Positions 38,168-47,453 are shown, counted from the first letter of the stretch. The stretch: 64,000 nucleotides of DNA from Pseudonocardia sp. MH-G8 (GCF_002262885.1 NZ_NKYF01000001.1:1240001-1304000); one strand, 5' to 3'. Translations and numbers: made by a program. The notes: generated by a model from the sequence alone, not told the origin.

Positions 38168-38378
38168 GATCACCGCCACGTGATCGATCCGAGCCGCACA
38201 CCAGCGCTGCCGCCACCACCCCGACGTACACCTCGCCCCGATCACCACCACCTGATCCACCCGAGCCGCACACCAGCGCTGTCGCCACCACCCCTACGTA
38301 CGGCTCACCGCGATCACCGTGATCCATCCGACCCGCGCATCGGTGCTGCCGGCACCACCGCCACGTGCGGCTCGTTCC
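38168..38378. repeat. degenerate 72-bp tandem repeat, three units
   Basis: Units start at 38168, 38240 and 38312, each beginning GATCACC; the third is shortened to 67 bp. Units 1 and 2 share blocks such as CGAGCCGCACACCAGCGCTG, and GATC recurs within and at the edges. A fourth partial unit starts at 38379. The array fills the centre of the 472-bp gap between asparaginase and histidine kinase (38000-38471). The gap holds no gene I can support and no clear promoter box. Confidence 0.8.
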
Positions 38379-38471
38379 GATCATCGCGGCGCCGACTACG
38401 CCGCAGGCGGTAGGGCGGGGCACTCCCGTCGGCCGACGTGCGGGACGCCTCGGCTGGCTAGCGTCACCCGC

Positions 38472-39623
38472 ATGCGAGCCGACCTGCGTCCGGGCTGGTG
38501 GGGAGGGGTGCTGCCCACCGTCGTGCTGCCTGTCGCCGTCGGGGTGGTGACGCTCGTCGGCACCGGGTTCGCGGAGCAGGCCGGCACCGGGCTGCGCCCG
38601 CTCGACCTGCTCGGGCGGGTCCTGCTGCTGGCCGGTCCGGCCGCGCTGGTCGTGCGGCGGTGGAACCCGCCGGTCGTGTTCGCCGCGGTCGGTGCAGTGC
38701 TGCTGGTCTACCTCGCCGCCGGGTACCCGTTCGGGCCGGTGCCGCTCGCGACCTTCGTCGCGCTCGGGAGCACCGTCGGGCGCGGGTACCGGCGGGCGGG
38801 CTACGGGATCGCCGTCGTCGTCTTCGCCGGAGTGGTCCTGGTCCACGTGCTGCGCCAGCCCGGCCTCGGGTTCCCGCTCGCCGGCGTGGCGGCGTGGTCG
38901 GCGTGGATCGCCGCGCTCGTCGCGGCCGCAGAACTGTGGCGCGCCCGCCGGGACCGGCGCGAGCAGGCCCGGGCAGCCGCGGCCGAGGCGGAGCGCAGGC
39001 GCGGGAGCGAGGAGCGGCTGCGCATCGCCCGCGACCTGCACGACGTGCTCGGCCACCACGTCTCCCTGATCAACGTCCAGGCCGGCGTGGCGCTGTACCT
39101 GATGGACGACGACCCGGAGCAGGCCCGCTCGGCGCTGACCGCGATCAAGCAGTCCAGCCGGGACCTGCTGCGCGAGATGCGCTCCACGCTCGGCGTGCTG
39201 CGCGGCGTCGACGAGGAGCCCCCGCGCGACGCGGTGGCGGGCCTGGCCCGCGTGGACGACCTCCTCGACGCCACCCGCGCCGCGGGCCTCCCGGTCACGG
39301 TGCAGATCGAGGGCGAACCCCGCGCGCTGCCACCGAGCGTCGACACGGCGGCGTACCGGATCATGCAGGAAGCTCTGACCAACGCGCGCAAGCACGCGGG
39401 GCCCGCGCGGGCATCGGTGCTGCTGGCCTACACCCAGGACGGACTCGACATGCGCATCGACGACGACGGCACGGGCCCGGCGGACGACTCCGGCAGCGGC
39501 AACGGGCTGCCCGGCATGCGGGAGCGCGCCGCGGCGCTGGGCGGCACCCTCACCGCGGGGCCGCGGCCCGGTGGCGGCTTCCGGGTGGACGCGCACCTGG
39601 TCGCGGGCGGAGCCGGCCGATGA
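38472..39623 (+). CDS. NarL-type sensor histidine kinase
   Basis: 383 aa from ATG 38472. Four to five membrane segments occupy about residues 10-150. A HisKA_3 dimerisation domain follows with the phospho-acceptor RDLHDVLGHHVSLINVQ (His190), then a HATPase domain (QEALTNARKHAGPA, GTGPADDSGSGNGLPGMRER). There is no extracellular sensor domain, so it likely senses a membrane-associated signal. The stop overlaps the response-regulator ATG (ATGA). Targets unknown. Confidence 0.92.
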   Translation: MRADLRPGWWGGVLPTVVLPVAVGVVTLVGTGFAEQAGTGLRPLDLLGRVLLLAGPAALVVRRWNPPVVFAAVGAVLLVYLAAGYPFGPVPLATFVALGSTVGRGYRRAGYGIAVVVFAGVVLVHVLRQPGLGFPLAGVAAWSAWIAALVAAAELWRARRDRREQARAAAAEAERRRGSEERLRIARDLHDVLGHHVSLINVQAGVALYLMDDDPEQARSALTAIKQSSRDLLREMRSTLGVLRGVDEEPPRDAVAGLARVDDLLDATRAAGLPVTVQIEGEPRALPPSVDTAAYRIMQEALTNARKHAGPARASVLLAYTQDGLDMRIDDDGTGPADDSGSGNGLPGMRERAAALGGTLTAGPRPGGGFRVDAHLVAGGAGR

Positions 39624-40297
39624 TCGGCGTGCTCCTGGTGGACGACCAGGCCCTCGTGCGCGCCGGGTTCCGCGCACTGCTGCGCGCCCAGGCCGACATC
39701 GAGGTCGTCGGCGAGGCCGAGGACGGCGCCACCGCCGTGACGGCAGCCCGCGACACCCGCCCCGACGTCGTGCTCATGGACATCCGGATGCCGGGACGCA
39801 ACGGCCTGGACGCCACGAAGGACATCGTCGCCGACCCGCGCCTGTCGGGCGTCCGCGTGATCGTCCTGACGACGTTCGCCGAGGACGCGTACGTCTTCGA
39901 CGCGATCCGCAACGGCGCGAGCGGCTTCCTGGTGAAGGACATCGAGCCGGTGGAGCTCGTCCACGCGATCCGGGTGGTGCACGGCGGCGAGGCGCTGCTG
40001 TCCCCGGTGGTGACGCGGCGGCTGATCGAGGAGTTCGCGGCGCGGGCCAAGCCGCCGCAGCCGGCCAAGCAGATCACCGCGCTGCTCGACCAGCTCACCG
40101 AACGCGAGCGCGAGGTGGTGGCCCTGGTGGCCGCCGGGCTGTCGAACGACGAGATCGCCGAACGCCTCGTCGTGAGCCCGGCGACGGCGAAGACGCACGT
40201 CAGCCGAGCCATGATCAAGCTGGCCGCCCGCGACCGCGCGCAGGTGGTGGTCCTCGCCTACGAGAGCGGGCTGGTCCGGCCCGGCTGGACCGGTTGA
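39620..40297 (+). CDS. NarL/FixJ-family response regulator
   Basis: 225 aa. The receiver domain has VLLVDDQALVRAGF, the phospho-acceptor Asp54 in VVLMDIRMPG, switch Thr in VLTTFAED and Lys in FLVKDIEP. The C-terminal LuxR HTH is LTEREREVVALVAAGLSNDE, IAERLVVSPATAKTHVSRAM. It is coupled to the kinase by a 4-nt overlap. The MHS transporter downstream (186 bp) could be a target, but this is only positional. Confidence 0.93.
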   Translation: MIGVLLVDDQALVRAGFRALLRAQADIEVVGEAEDGATAVTAARDTRPDVVLMDIRMPGRNGLDATKDIVADPRLSGVRVIVLTTFAEDAYVFDAIRNGASGFLVKDIEPVELVHAIRVVHGGEALLSPVVTRRLIEEFAARAKPPQPAKQITALLDQLTEREREVVALVAAGLSNDEIAERLVVSPATAKTHVSRAMIKLAARDRAQVVVLAYESGLVRPGWTG

Positions 40298-40483
40298 CGA
40301 CCGACCCAAATCACTCCATCGTGTGCCTCAGCGCACGGCTTGCGGGCCGACGTCGTCTTGCGGGGGAGGAGCGCAGGGAGCGAGGTACGAGCGACCGAGC
40401 ACCGGAGGAGCAAGGCGGCGTCACCAAGGGCCCGCAAGCTCGCCGGAGCGAAGCGGAGGCAATTGAACACGGAGGTGGGCGGG

Positions 40484-41788
40484 GTGGACTCCGAACCGAC
40501 GTCGAAGGTGGCCGCCGCGGAGGCGGGTTCCCGTCCCGACCAGATGCGACGGGTCGCGCTCGCGAGCGCCGTCGGCACGACGATCGAGTGGTACGACTAC
40601 TTCATCTACTCCACCGCGGCCGCGCTGGTGTTCGGCTCGCAGTTCTTCACCACTCTCGAACCGGCTTCGGCCACGCTGGCCGCGTTCGCGACGCTCGGCG
40701 TCGGGTTCCTCGCCCGCCCGATCGGCGGGATCCTGTGGGGGCACTTCGGCGACCGCGTCGGCCGCAAGGCCATGCTCATCGCCTCGTTGCTGCTGATGGG
40801 CTTCGCCACGGTCGGCGTGGGCCTGCTGCCCACCTACGACCAGATCGGCATCGCCGCGCCCGTGCTGCTGCTGGTGCTGCGCCTGCTGCAGGGCCTGTCC
40901 GCCGGCGGGGAGTGGGGCGGCGCCGCGCTGATGGCCGTGGAGCACGCGCCGGCGGGCCGCCGCGGGCTGTACGGCTCGTACTCGCAGATCGGTGTGCCCG
41001 CCGGGCTGATCCTCGCGCAGCTCGTGTTCGTGGCCGTCGGGGTGCTCGACGACGAGCAGTTCCAGGCCTGGGGCTGGCGGCTCCCGTTCCTGTTCAGCAT
41101 CGTGCTCGTGGCAGTCGGGCTGTTCATCCGGCTGCGCATCGAGGAGAGCCCGGTGTTCAAGGCCCTCAAGACCGACCAGGTGCGGGCCCGTCTACCGATG
41201 CTCGACGTGCTGCGCGAGCGGCCGCGCGAGCTGGTCATCGCGTCGGTCAGCTTCATCGCGAACACCGCGATCGGTTACGTCTTCCTCGCCTACCTGCTCT
41301 CCTACGGCACGTCCGTGCTGGAGGTCGACCGCACCACGATGCTGATCGTGGTGATCATCGGCAGCGTCTCGTGGCTGGTCAGCATCGTGGCCTCGGCCCG
41401 GTGGTCGGACAGCATCGGGCGCAAACCGGTGTACCTCGTCGGCTCGGTGCTGCTGGTGGTGTGGCCGGTGCCGTTCTTCCTGCTGATCGACACCCGTTCG
41501 ACGGCGCTGATGATCCTCTCCGTGATCGTGCTGACGATCGGGCTGGGCGCCTCCTACGGGCCGCAGTCGGCGCTCTTCGCCGAGATGTTCGACGCGCGCT
41601 ACCGCTACAGCGGGGCGTCGTTCTCCTACGCCGTCGGGGCGGTGCTCGGCGGCGGCTTCGCGCCGCTGATCGCCACCTGGCTGCAGACCTCCACCGGCAC
41701 GTCGCTGTCGGTGTCGGGGTACATGGTGGTGGTCGCGGTGATCAGCCTGCTCGCCGTCATGGCCATCCGGGAGACGCGGCGGCGGTAG
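40484..41788 (+). CDS. MHS-family MFS transporter (metabolite:H+ symporter)
   Basis: 434 aa from GTG 40484 (GGAGG 9 nt upstream). Twelve membrane segments. The metabolite:H+ symporter signature is clear: ALASAVGTTIEWYDYFIYST, GGILWGHFGDRVGRKAML, LLQGLSAGGEWGGAALMAVE and GRRGLYGSYSQIGVPAGL. Relatives such as ShiA, ProP and KgtP import organic acids or betaine-type solutes. The exact substrate is unknown. The 186-bp leader is purine-rich and contains no gene. Confidence 0.9.
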   Translation: MDSEPTSKVAAAEAGSRPDQMRRVALASAVGTTIEWYDYFIYSTAAALVFGSQFFTTLEPASATLAAFATLGVGFLARPIGGILWGHFGDRVGRKAMLIASLLLMGFATVGVGLLPTYDQIGIAAPVLLLVLRLLQGLSAGGEWGGAALMAVEHAPAGRRGLYGSYSQIGVPAGLILAQLVFVAVGVLDDEQFQAWGWRLPFLFSIVLVAVGLFIRLRIEESPVFKALKTDQVRARLPMLDVLRERPRELVIASVSFIANTAIGYVFLAYLLSYGTSVLEVDRTTMLIVVIIGSVSWLVSIVASARWSDSIGRKPVYLVGSVLLVVWPVPFFLLIDTRSTALMILSVIVLTIGLGASYGPQSALFAEMFDARYRYSGASFSYAVGAVLGGGFAPLIATWLQTSTGTSLSVSGYMVVVAVISLLAVMAIRETRRR

Positions 41789-41795
41789 CGCGGAT

Positions 41796-43193
41796 CTACC
41801 GCCCGCGGGTCTCGAGGAGGACCTCGGGGAACTGCGGGGAAGGGCCGTCGAGCAGCGGGGCGTGCACGCCCTTCAGGTGCGTGTCGAAGAAGGCGCGTGA
41901 GTAGGTGTTCACGATGCTGATCGCCCGCTGGGCGCCGACCGTGCCGCTGAGGCCGGCCGGCTGCAGGAACGGCGAGACCAGCGGGAAGTCGGAGAAATCG
42001 GTGTGGAACATCCCGGGGACCAGCACCTCGTAGCCGGCCCCGGGGAGTCGGGCGAAAACCGCGCGCATCGTCGAGTGGGTCTCCTCGACGTCCGACTGCG
42101 ACCAGCCCTCGCGCTGCATGGTCGCGGCGTCGCGGGTGATCCACATCACCGGTTGCCGCAGACCGTCGGCCACGACGTCGGCGGGCAGGAAGACGTCGAT
42201 GGGCAGGCAGGCCCGCAGGCGGGCGTCCCGGTGACAGGTCTCGCCGGTGACGGCGCCGCCGAGGGACACCCCGAACATCCCGACGTGCTCCAGGTCCAGC
42301 CGTCCGGTCAGCTCGCCGTCCGGGTCGGCCCGGTCGAGGGCGGTGATCCGGTCCAGCGTGAACGACGCGTCCTGCGCGAGGAAAGGGATCACGCCGTCGA
42401 TGAAGGTGCGGTCGAGCATCCGGGGATCCATGCCGACCACCCGCCCGTCCGGGAACGCGACGCCGGCCGCGGCGTGCGGGTGGTCGATCGTCGCGACCAC
42501 GTACCCGTGTGAGGCGAGCTCCTCGACCTGCGCCGTGTTGTGCTGGCGGTAGCCGCCGCGCCCGTGGGAGAACAGCAGCACGGGATAGCGGCCCCCGTCC
42601 GCCACCGGTGCGTCCGCCACGGCGTGCGTGCGGACGTGCTCGAAGTGCCGGAGGACGAACTCCGGCAGGCCCATCAGGCGGGCGAGTGGCCCGAGCACAC
42701 CGGCGTCCCGGACGTAGGGGGCGCGCGGGGCCGACGGCACGGCCGTGGCCGGGTACCACAGCTGCACCACCAGCTCGCGCCGGTCGTCGGGCTCGGCGGT
42801 GAAGACGTCCGCGCGTGTCGTGTCGACCCAGTGGTAGGTCCGCGTGCCGATCGCGTACGGGCCGGTCGGGGTGGGGAGGGCGAACACCGGGGCGGCCACC
42901 GGGAGCGCGATCGCGACGGCCAGCACCAGAACTCCGACACCGGCCGCGATCCCGGCGCCGCGACCCGCGACCCGGCGCGGCGCGGCCGTCCTCACGAGCC
43001 AGGCGAGGGCGAGCAGGCCTGTCAGCGCGTAGGCGGGGACCAGCTGCCAGCGCGACCCGTCGACGAGGAGCTGCGCGGTCAGCGCGGGGAGCGGGACGAG
43101 CGCGAGGTGTCGCGCCCCACCGGTCGACCGGACGACCAGCACGAGGAGGGCCAGCAGGTCCGTGGCGAGCAGGAGGGTGTCGAGCGGGCGCAT
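41796..43193 (-). CDS. membrane-anchored alpha/beta hydrolase, PAF-acetylhydrolase-like
   Basis: 465 aa from ATG 43193. The first about 120 residues hold three to four hydrophobic segments; the hydrolase domain follows. Motifs: LVVQLWYPAT and LLFSHGRGGYRQHNT (oxyanion region), FGVSLGGAVTGE (nucleophile Ser elbow), and MFHTDFSDFP (likely catalytic His). The pattern fits the PAF-acetylhydrolase isoform II/lipase group. It is divergent from a TetR gene with a perfect operator between them, so it is probably the repressor's target. Confidence 0.82.
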   Translation of the reverse strand: MRPLDTLLLATDLLALLVLVVRSTGGARHLALVPLPALTAQLLVDGSRWQLVPAYALTGLLALAWLVRTAAPRRVAGRGAGIAAGVGVLVLAVAIALPVAAPVFALPTPTGPYAIGTRTYHWVDTTRADVFTAEPDDRRELVVQLWYPATAVPSAPRAPYVRDAGVLGPLARLMGLPEFVLRHFEHVRTHAVADAPVADGGRYPVLLFSHGRGGYRQHNTAQVEELASHGYVVATIDHPHAAAGVAFPDGRVVGMDPRMLDRTFIDGVIPFLAQDASFTLDRITALDRADPDGELTGRLDLEHVGMFGVSLGGAVTGETCHRDARLRACLPIDVFLPADVVADGLRQPVMWITRDAATMQREGWSQSDVEETHSTMRAVFARLPGAGYEVLVPGMFHTDFSDFPLVSPFLQPAGLSGTVGAQRAISIVNTYSRAFFDTHLKGVHAPLLDGPSPQFPEVLLETRGR

Positions 43194-43225
43194 CTGCGGT
43201 AGCTTCCTCGCGAACTGAGACTGAG

Positions 43226-43250
43226 GACTTGAGACACCATATCTCAAGTC
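43226..43250. promoter_or_regulatory. TetR-type operator
   Basis: GACTTGAGA-N7-TCTCAAGTC is a perfect 9-bp inverted repeat in the 70-bp gap between the divergent hydrolase and TetR genes. An outer pair TCCTCGCGA/TCGCGAGGA includes the ribosome-binding sites of both genes. Confidence 0.75.
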
Positions 43251-43263
43251 GCGAGGAGGTCAT

Positions 43264-44112
43264 GTGCCGGCCGAACGCGCACCCACCGGACTCGGACGAC
43301 GCCGACAGCGGCTCACCGACCAGGAGACCGAGCGGCGCATGCTCGACACGGCGATCGGCATGGTCAACCGCACCGGCCTGACGGTGAGCCTCGAGCACAT
43401 CAGCCTCGAGGAGGTGATCAGGGACGCGGGCGTCGCCCGCAGCGCCGTCTACCGCCGCTGGCCCTACAAGGACCTGTTCTTCAGCGACCTGCTCCGCGAG
43501 CTCGCCCGCGCAGCGGCACCGGCATCCGTCGGCGGGCGCGCGACGACGGACACCCTCCTGGCCGGCATCGCGGCGGAGCGCCTCGAGGCGCTCGGCACGC
43601 CGGAGGGGCGCCGCACGTTGCTGCTGGAGCTGTTCCGGCGCGAGCAGGACTTCGAGATCGTCCACCGCTCCACGGAGTGGCGGACCTACCTCGCCCTGCA
43701 CGCCACGTTCCTCGGCCTCCCCGACGGCGCCCTGCAGGACGAGGTGCGCTCCGCGCTCACCGAGTCCGAGCGGGGCTTCACCACCCGGATCGCCGCGGCG
43801 TGGCAGGAGTGGTCCGAGCTCTTCGGATACCGGCTGCGGCCCGCGCTCGGCACGCGGTTCACCGTCCTCGCCGGCCTCGTCAGCGCCCATTTCCGCGGAA
43901 TGCTCCTCATGTCACCGACCAGCCCGGACATCGCGTCCGCGGATCTGGACGCCGACCCGTTCGGCACGGGCGAGACCGCGCGCTGGCCCGTGCGGGCGGT
44001 GGCGCTCGCCGGCATCGCGCTCACGTTCCTCGAGCCCGACCCCGCGGTCGTCTGGGACGAGGCTCGCCTCGCCGCCGTGCGGACGCAGCTGACGTCCTTC
44101 CTCTCCGGCTGA
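43264..44112 (+). CDS. TetR-family regulator
   Basis: 282 aa, longer than average for the family. The HTH is at about residues 20-75 (RRMLDTAIGMVNRTGLTVSL, EEVIRDAGVARSAVYRRWPY). The C-terminal domain is helical with no further motif. The start is GTG 43264, with GAGGAGG 5 nt upstream. It probably represses itself and the divergent PAF-acetylhydrolase-like gene through the 25-bp operator. The following 226 bp up to the PRC gene hold no recognisable feature. Confidence 0.88.
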   Translation: MPAERAPTGLGRRRQRLTDQETERRMLDTAIGMVNRTGLTVSLEHISLEEVIRDAGVARSAVYRRWPYKDLFFSDLLRELARAAAPASVGGRATTDTLLAGIAAERLEALGTPEGRRTLLLELFRREQDFEIVHRSTEWRTYLALHATFLGLPDGALQDEVRSALTESERGFTTRIAAAWQEWSELFGYRLRPALGTRFTVLAGLVSAHFRGMLLMSPTSPDIASADLDADPFGTGETARWPVRAVALAGIALTFLEPDPAVVWDEARLAAVRTQLTSFLSG

Positions 44113-44338
44113 GCCGCCACGCGTCGTGGCCGGCGCCGGCCCGGCAGGGCCATCTACCAACCGGTCCAGCGAGGAAGTGCTGACCCGGCGAAGCCGCTGG
44201 TGGCCCCCGGACCACACGTCCGGGTCGGCTGCGCGGCCCGGCCGTTTCCCCGTGCTCGCCGCCGAGCATCCCGGTGCCGTCTGCTGATCAGGGCTGAGGA
44301 CGAGTCCTCGATCGAGGAACGACGAGAAGGGAGCCATC

Positions 44339-45106
44339 ATGGCGATCACCATCGACGACCCGGCCCGGCTCAAGGGCACGCAGGTGCGCGGGGGTGACGG
44401 CAGCAAGCTGGGCAACGTCGAGGCGGTGTACTTCGACAACGAGACCAACCGTCCGGCGTGGGTCTCGGTGTCCAGCGGTCTGTTCGGCTCGCACGTTTCG
44501 ATCATGCCGTTGCAGTCCGCGGACTTCGACGGGGGCGAGCTCCGGGTCCCCTACGACAAGGACGCCCTGAAGTCGGCGCCGCACCACGACCCCGGCCACG
44601 AGCTGAGCCCGCAGGACGAGGACGACCTGTTCCGCCACTACGGCATGAGCCACGACGGGATGAGCCACGGCGGCGACAACCGGACGCGGCAGGACAACCG
44701 GCGTGACACCCGTGGCCGCGGCACGGACGACGCCATGACCCGCTCCGAGGAGCGGCTGCGCGTGGGTACCGAGACGCACGAGACCGGTCGGGCCCGGCTT
44801 CGCAAGCACGTGGTGACCGAACACCAGCAGGTCGACGTCCCGGTGTCACGCGAGGAGGTGCGGGTCGAGCGCGAGCCGATCACGGACGCCAACCGCGACG
44901 CGGCGTACAGGGGCGCGGAGATCACCGAGGATGAGCACGAGGTCACGCTGCACGAGGAGCGTCCGGTCGTGCGCACCGAGACGGAGCCGGTGGAGCGCGT
45001 CCGGCTCGGCACCGAGAAGGTGCGCGACACCGAGCAGGTGGGCCGCGACGTCCGGCACGAGGAGATCGATGTCGACGAGGAGGGCACCGACCGCAGGCGC
45101 CGGTGA
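44339..45106 (+). CDS. PRC-barrel and DUF2382 (YsnF-like) stress protein
   Basis: 255 aa. The N-terminal PRC-barrel is DDPARLKGTQVRGGDGSKLG to about residue 85. A His/Asp/Arg-rich linker (about 85-135) follows. The C-terminal DUF2382 domain has EERLRVGTETHETGRARLRK, VPVSREEVRVEREPI and LHEERPVVRTETEPVERVRL. Such proteins are very charged and associated with stress in actinobacteria; the molecular role is not known. The start is ATG 44339 with GAAGGGAG 5 nt upstream. Confidence 0.9.
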   Translation: MAITIDDPARLKGTQVRGGDGSKLGNVEAVYFDNETNRPAWVSVSSGLFGSHVSIMPLQSADFDGGELRVPYDKDALKSAPHHDPGHELSPQDEDDLFRHYGMSHDGMSHGGDNRTRQDNRRDTRGRGTDDAMTRSEERLRVGTETHETGRARLRKHVVTEHQQVDVPVSREEVRVEREPITDANRDAAYRGAEITEDEHEVTLHEERPVVRTETEPVERVRLGTEKVRDTEQVGRDVRHEEIDVDEEGTDRRRR

Positions 45107-45115
45107 CCGGCTGCC

Positions 45116-45151
45116 GCCGCGGCCCCGTCCCGCTCGGGACGGGGCCGCGGC
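45116..45151. terminator. hairpin terminator between convergent DUF2382 and GNAT genes
   Basis: GCCGCGGCCCCGTCCC and GGGACGGGGCCGCGGC form a perfect 16-bp stem with loop GCTC. It starts 9 bp after one stop and ends 3 bp before the other. No U-tract. Confidence 0.75.
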
Positions 45152-45154
45152 GCG

Positions 45155-45766
45155 TCATGGGGCCAGCGTGTCCCGGACCAGGAACGCGGCACCCGGGACG
45201 TCCGGCGCGGCGACCTCGCGGAAGCCGAGGCGGTCGTAGAACGCGCGCGCCCCGGTGTTGCGTCGGGACATGGACAGGTGCATCTGCGCCACCCCGGCCC
45301 CCCGCAGCGCCCCGAGGAATTCACCGACGAGAGCCCGCCCGTGCCCGGCGCCCTGGTACCCGGGGAGCAGGTCGATGTGCAGGTGGGCGGGATGGTCGGC
45401 CACCTGCGCCACGAGCATCCGCTCCGGACGGTGCAGGGCCGCGGACAGCTCGTCGTCCGGAGTGCGGGCCGAGCTCGGCGGAGGCGGGTAACGCACCTCC
45501 ACGGTCGGCAACCAGACGCGCCGGAACCACGAGACGAACGCGGATGTGTCGGCCGTCCCGAGCACGTACCCGACGGCCATGCCGTCGTCGTCGAGCACGA
45601 ACGCGAGCTCCGGCTCGTGCTCGACGTAAGGCAGTGCGTAGATGGTCGGCAGCAGGCCGGGGTCGCGGTACTTCGCGCTCGCATCGCCTCCCGCGTCGCC
45701 GGTGCGGATGCAGATTTCGGCCACGGCGGCCCGGTCGGTGGGTCGGTAGCGACGGATGGTGGGCAC
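45155..45766 (-). CDS. GNAT-family acetyltransferase
   Basis: 203 aa. The N-terminus is IRRYRPTDRAAVAEICIRTG. The acetyl-CoA motif is LLPGYQGAGHGRALVGEFLG, followed by MHLSMSRRNTGARAFYDRLG, a standard GNAT ending. There is a middle extension of about 40 residues. The substrate is unknown. It is followed by a strong hairpin terminator. Its 5' side is the 351-bp gap described with dispersed repeat copy 2. Confidence 0.85.
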   Translation of the reverse strand: MPTIRRYRPTDRAAVAEICIRTGDAGGDASAKYRDPGLLPTIYALPYVEHEPELAFVLDDDGMAVGYVLGTADTSAFVSWFRRVWLPTVEVRYPPPPSSARTPDDELSAALHRPERMLVAQVADHPAHLHIDLLPGYQGAGHGRALVGEFLGALRGAGVAQMHLSMSRRNTGARAFYDRLGFREVAAPDVPGAAFLVRDTLAP

Positions 45767-45995
45767 CGGATCACGTTAGTGCGGCGGCCACGACCGTTCA
45801 CGGGGTCATGCACCGTCCACCCGCAACGACCCGGCCCACACCCCTTCGCTGCCGACGCACCCCTTCTCCGGCCACGCGACCGGTCGACGGGGTGCGTGAG
45901 GACTCCCTCGGCTGGGCGCCGCGCAGCCTGCCGCTGTTCCTCACAGTGGCCCTGCCTCGTAGCCCGGGGTTGCCGAGCTCGCGATCATGACGCCG

Positions 45996-46051
45996 AGCCG
46001 GCGCGCGAGAAGTACATGAGCGTGGCCGCGAGGGCGCTGGCGTGCGACTCA
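45996..46051 (+). repeat. 56-bp dispersed repeat, copy 2
   Basis: It matches copy 1 (20131-20186) at 49 of 56 positions in the same orientation. Apart from this repeat, the 351-bp gap 45767-46117 contains no supportable gene and no obvious promoter. In both places the repeat lies upstream of a minus-strand gene (lipoprotein and GNAT). Confidence 0.8.
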
Positions 46052-46117
46052 GCCGCACCGACGCCGAGAAAGCCGGCGGACGTACGTGGAGCGATGCACA
46101 CGCCGCGATCCGAGCCG

Positions 46118-47452
46118 TCACTCCGTGCCGTCGTCACCGGGGGCTCCCCGGCCGAGCGCGGCCAGCACGTCCAACGCCCCGGCGAGCACCTCGAGCGGTG
46201 GCGTGGCCAGGGCCAGCCGTACCGCGCCGGGCGCGTGTCCCGGGCCGGCGGCGTACGCGGCGGCGGGCGTCACCGCGATCCCCCGCCGCGCCGCGGCCGC
46301 GACGAACGTCTCCGCGCGCCACTGCGCGGGCAGCTCCCACCAGCAGTGGTAGGCGGCCGGGTCGCCGCGGACCGCGAAGCCGGCCAGCCGCTGCGCCACC
46401 AGCTCCTGGCGTCGAGCCGCGTCGCCGCGCTTGGCCGCCTGGATGCGCGCCACCACCCCGTCTGCCATCCACCGGGTCGCCGCCTCCAGGTTGAAGGTCT
46501 GCGCCATCCAGCCCCCGGCACGGATCGCGGCGCTCACCCGCTCGTGCCGGGACGCGGGCGGGACCACGAACCCGAGCGAGCAGCCGGGGGCGACCCGCTT
46601 GGACAGGCTGTCGACCACCACCGTGCGCTCCGGCGCGAACACCGCGAGCGGCGGTGGATCGTCGCGCAGGAACGAGTAGACCCGGTCCTCGATCGCCGGG
46701 ATGTCACGGTCGGCGAGCGCGTCGGCCAGTTGCTCGCGCCGCCGCACCGGCATCGTGGCGCCCAGCGGGTTGTGCAGCGTCGGCTGCACGAAGACCGCGT
46801 CGAGCCGGCCCGCGGCCCGGACCGCGCCGGGCAGCAGGCCGTCGCCGTCCATCGGCAGCGGGACGAGGTCCACGCCGAGCCGCGCCGCGATCGTGCGCGC
46901 CACCGGGTAGGTCAGCGCCTCGACGCCGAGCCGCCCGCCCACGGGTACCAGCGCACCGATCGCCGCGGCGATGGACTGCCGCCCGTTGCCGGCGAACAGG
47001 ATCTGCTCCGGCAGTGGCGCCCAGCCCTCGCACGAGAGGGTCGCGACAGCCGCCTGCCGGGCGGCCGCGGTGCCCGCCGCACCGCCCGCGGCGAGGCCTG
47101 CCCGCAGCGCGTCGGGCCGCAGGAGACCGGCCAGCGCGGGGGCGAGCAGCTCGGCCTGGCCGTCGAGCACCGGGAAGTTCAGTTCGAGGTCCACCCCCTG
47201 GTTCGGGGGGTGCTCGGCGAGCGCCGGGCCGGGCGCGGGAGGCGCGGCCCGGACGAACGTGCCGCGACCGACCTCCCCGGCGATGAGCCCGCGCCGGGAC
47301 AGCTCGGCGTAGGTGCGCGACGCGGTGGACACCGCGACCCCGCGGTCCCGCGCGAAACGCCGCTGCGTGGGCAGCCGGTCCCCGGCGCGGAGCCGACCCG
47401 CCGCGATGTCCGCGGCCACGACGTCGGCGAGCGCGCGGTAGTCCTCCATCAT
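46118..47452 (-). CDS. MocR-type regulator (GntR HTH fused to aminotransferase fold)
   Basis: 444 aa. The N-terminal GntR wHTH (RLRAGDRLPTQRRFARDRGV, STASRTYAELSRRGLIAGEV) is joined to a class I aminotransferase domain with FVQPTLHNPLGATMP, EDRVYSFLRDD and the PLP lysine in VVDSLSKRVAPG. MocR proteins use PLP or its adducts as effector. Two adjacent ATGs (47452, 47449) follow GGAG. It is divergent from an alpha/beta hydrolase, with an inverted repeat between them. Confidence 0.92.
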   Translation of the reverse strand: MMEDYRALADVVAADIAAGRLRAGDRLPTQRRFARDRGVAVSTASRTYAELSRRGLIAGEVGRGTFVRAAPPAPGPALAEHPPNQGVDLELNFPVLDGQAELLAPALAGLLRPDALRAGLAAGGAAGTAAARQAAVATLSCEGWAPLPEQILFAGNGRQSIAAAIGALVPVGGRLGVEALTYPVARTIAARLGVDLVPLPMDGDGLLPGAVRAAGRLDAVFVQPTLHNPLGATMPVRRREQLADALADRDIPAIEDRVYSFLRDDPPPLAVFAPERTVVVDSLSKRVAPGCSLGFVVPPASRHERVSAAIRAGGWMAQTFNLEAATRWMADGVVARIQAAKRGDAARRQELVAQRLAGFAVRGDPAAYHCWWELPAQWRAETFVAAAARRGIAVTPAAAYAAGPGHAPGAVRLALATPPLEVLAGALDVLAALGRGAPGDDGTE

Positions 47453-47453
47453 T

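Noticed and set aside
38168..38378. A CRISPR array at the 72-bp repeats
   Set aside because: The units are contiguous without unique spacers, diverged, and there are no cas genes.
38154..39677. A minus-strand frame with repeated GVVATALVCGS-type segments
   Set aside because: The repeats come from the 72-bp DNA repeat and the rest is antisense to the histidine kinase.
40298..40483. A longer N-terminus of the MHS transporter starting at 40340
   Set aside because: The extra residues are Arg/Ser-rich and unlike the family; GTG 40484 has a ribosome-binding site and gives the normal N-terminus.
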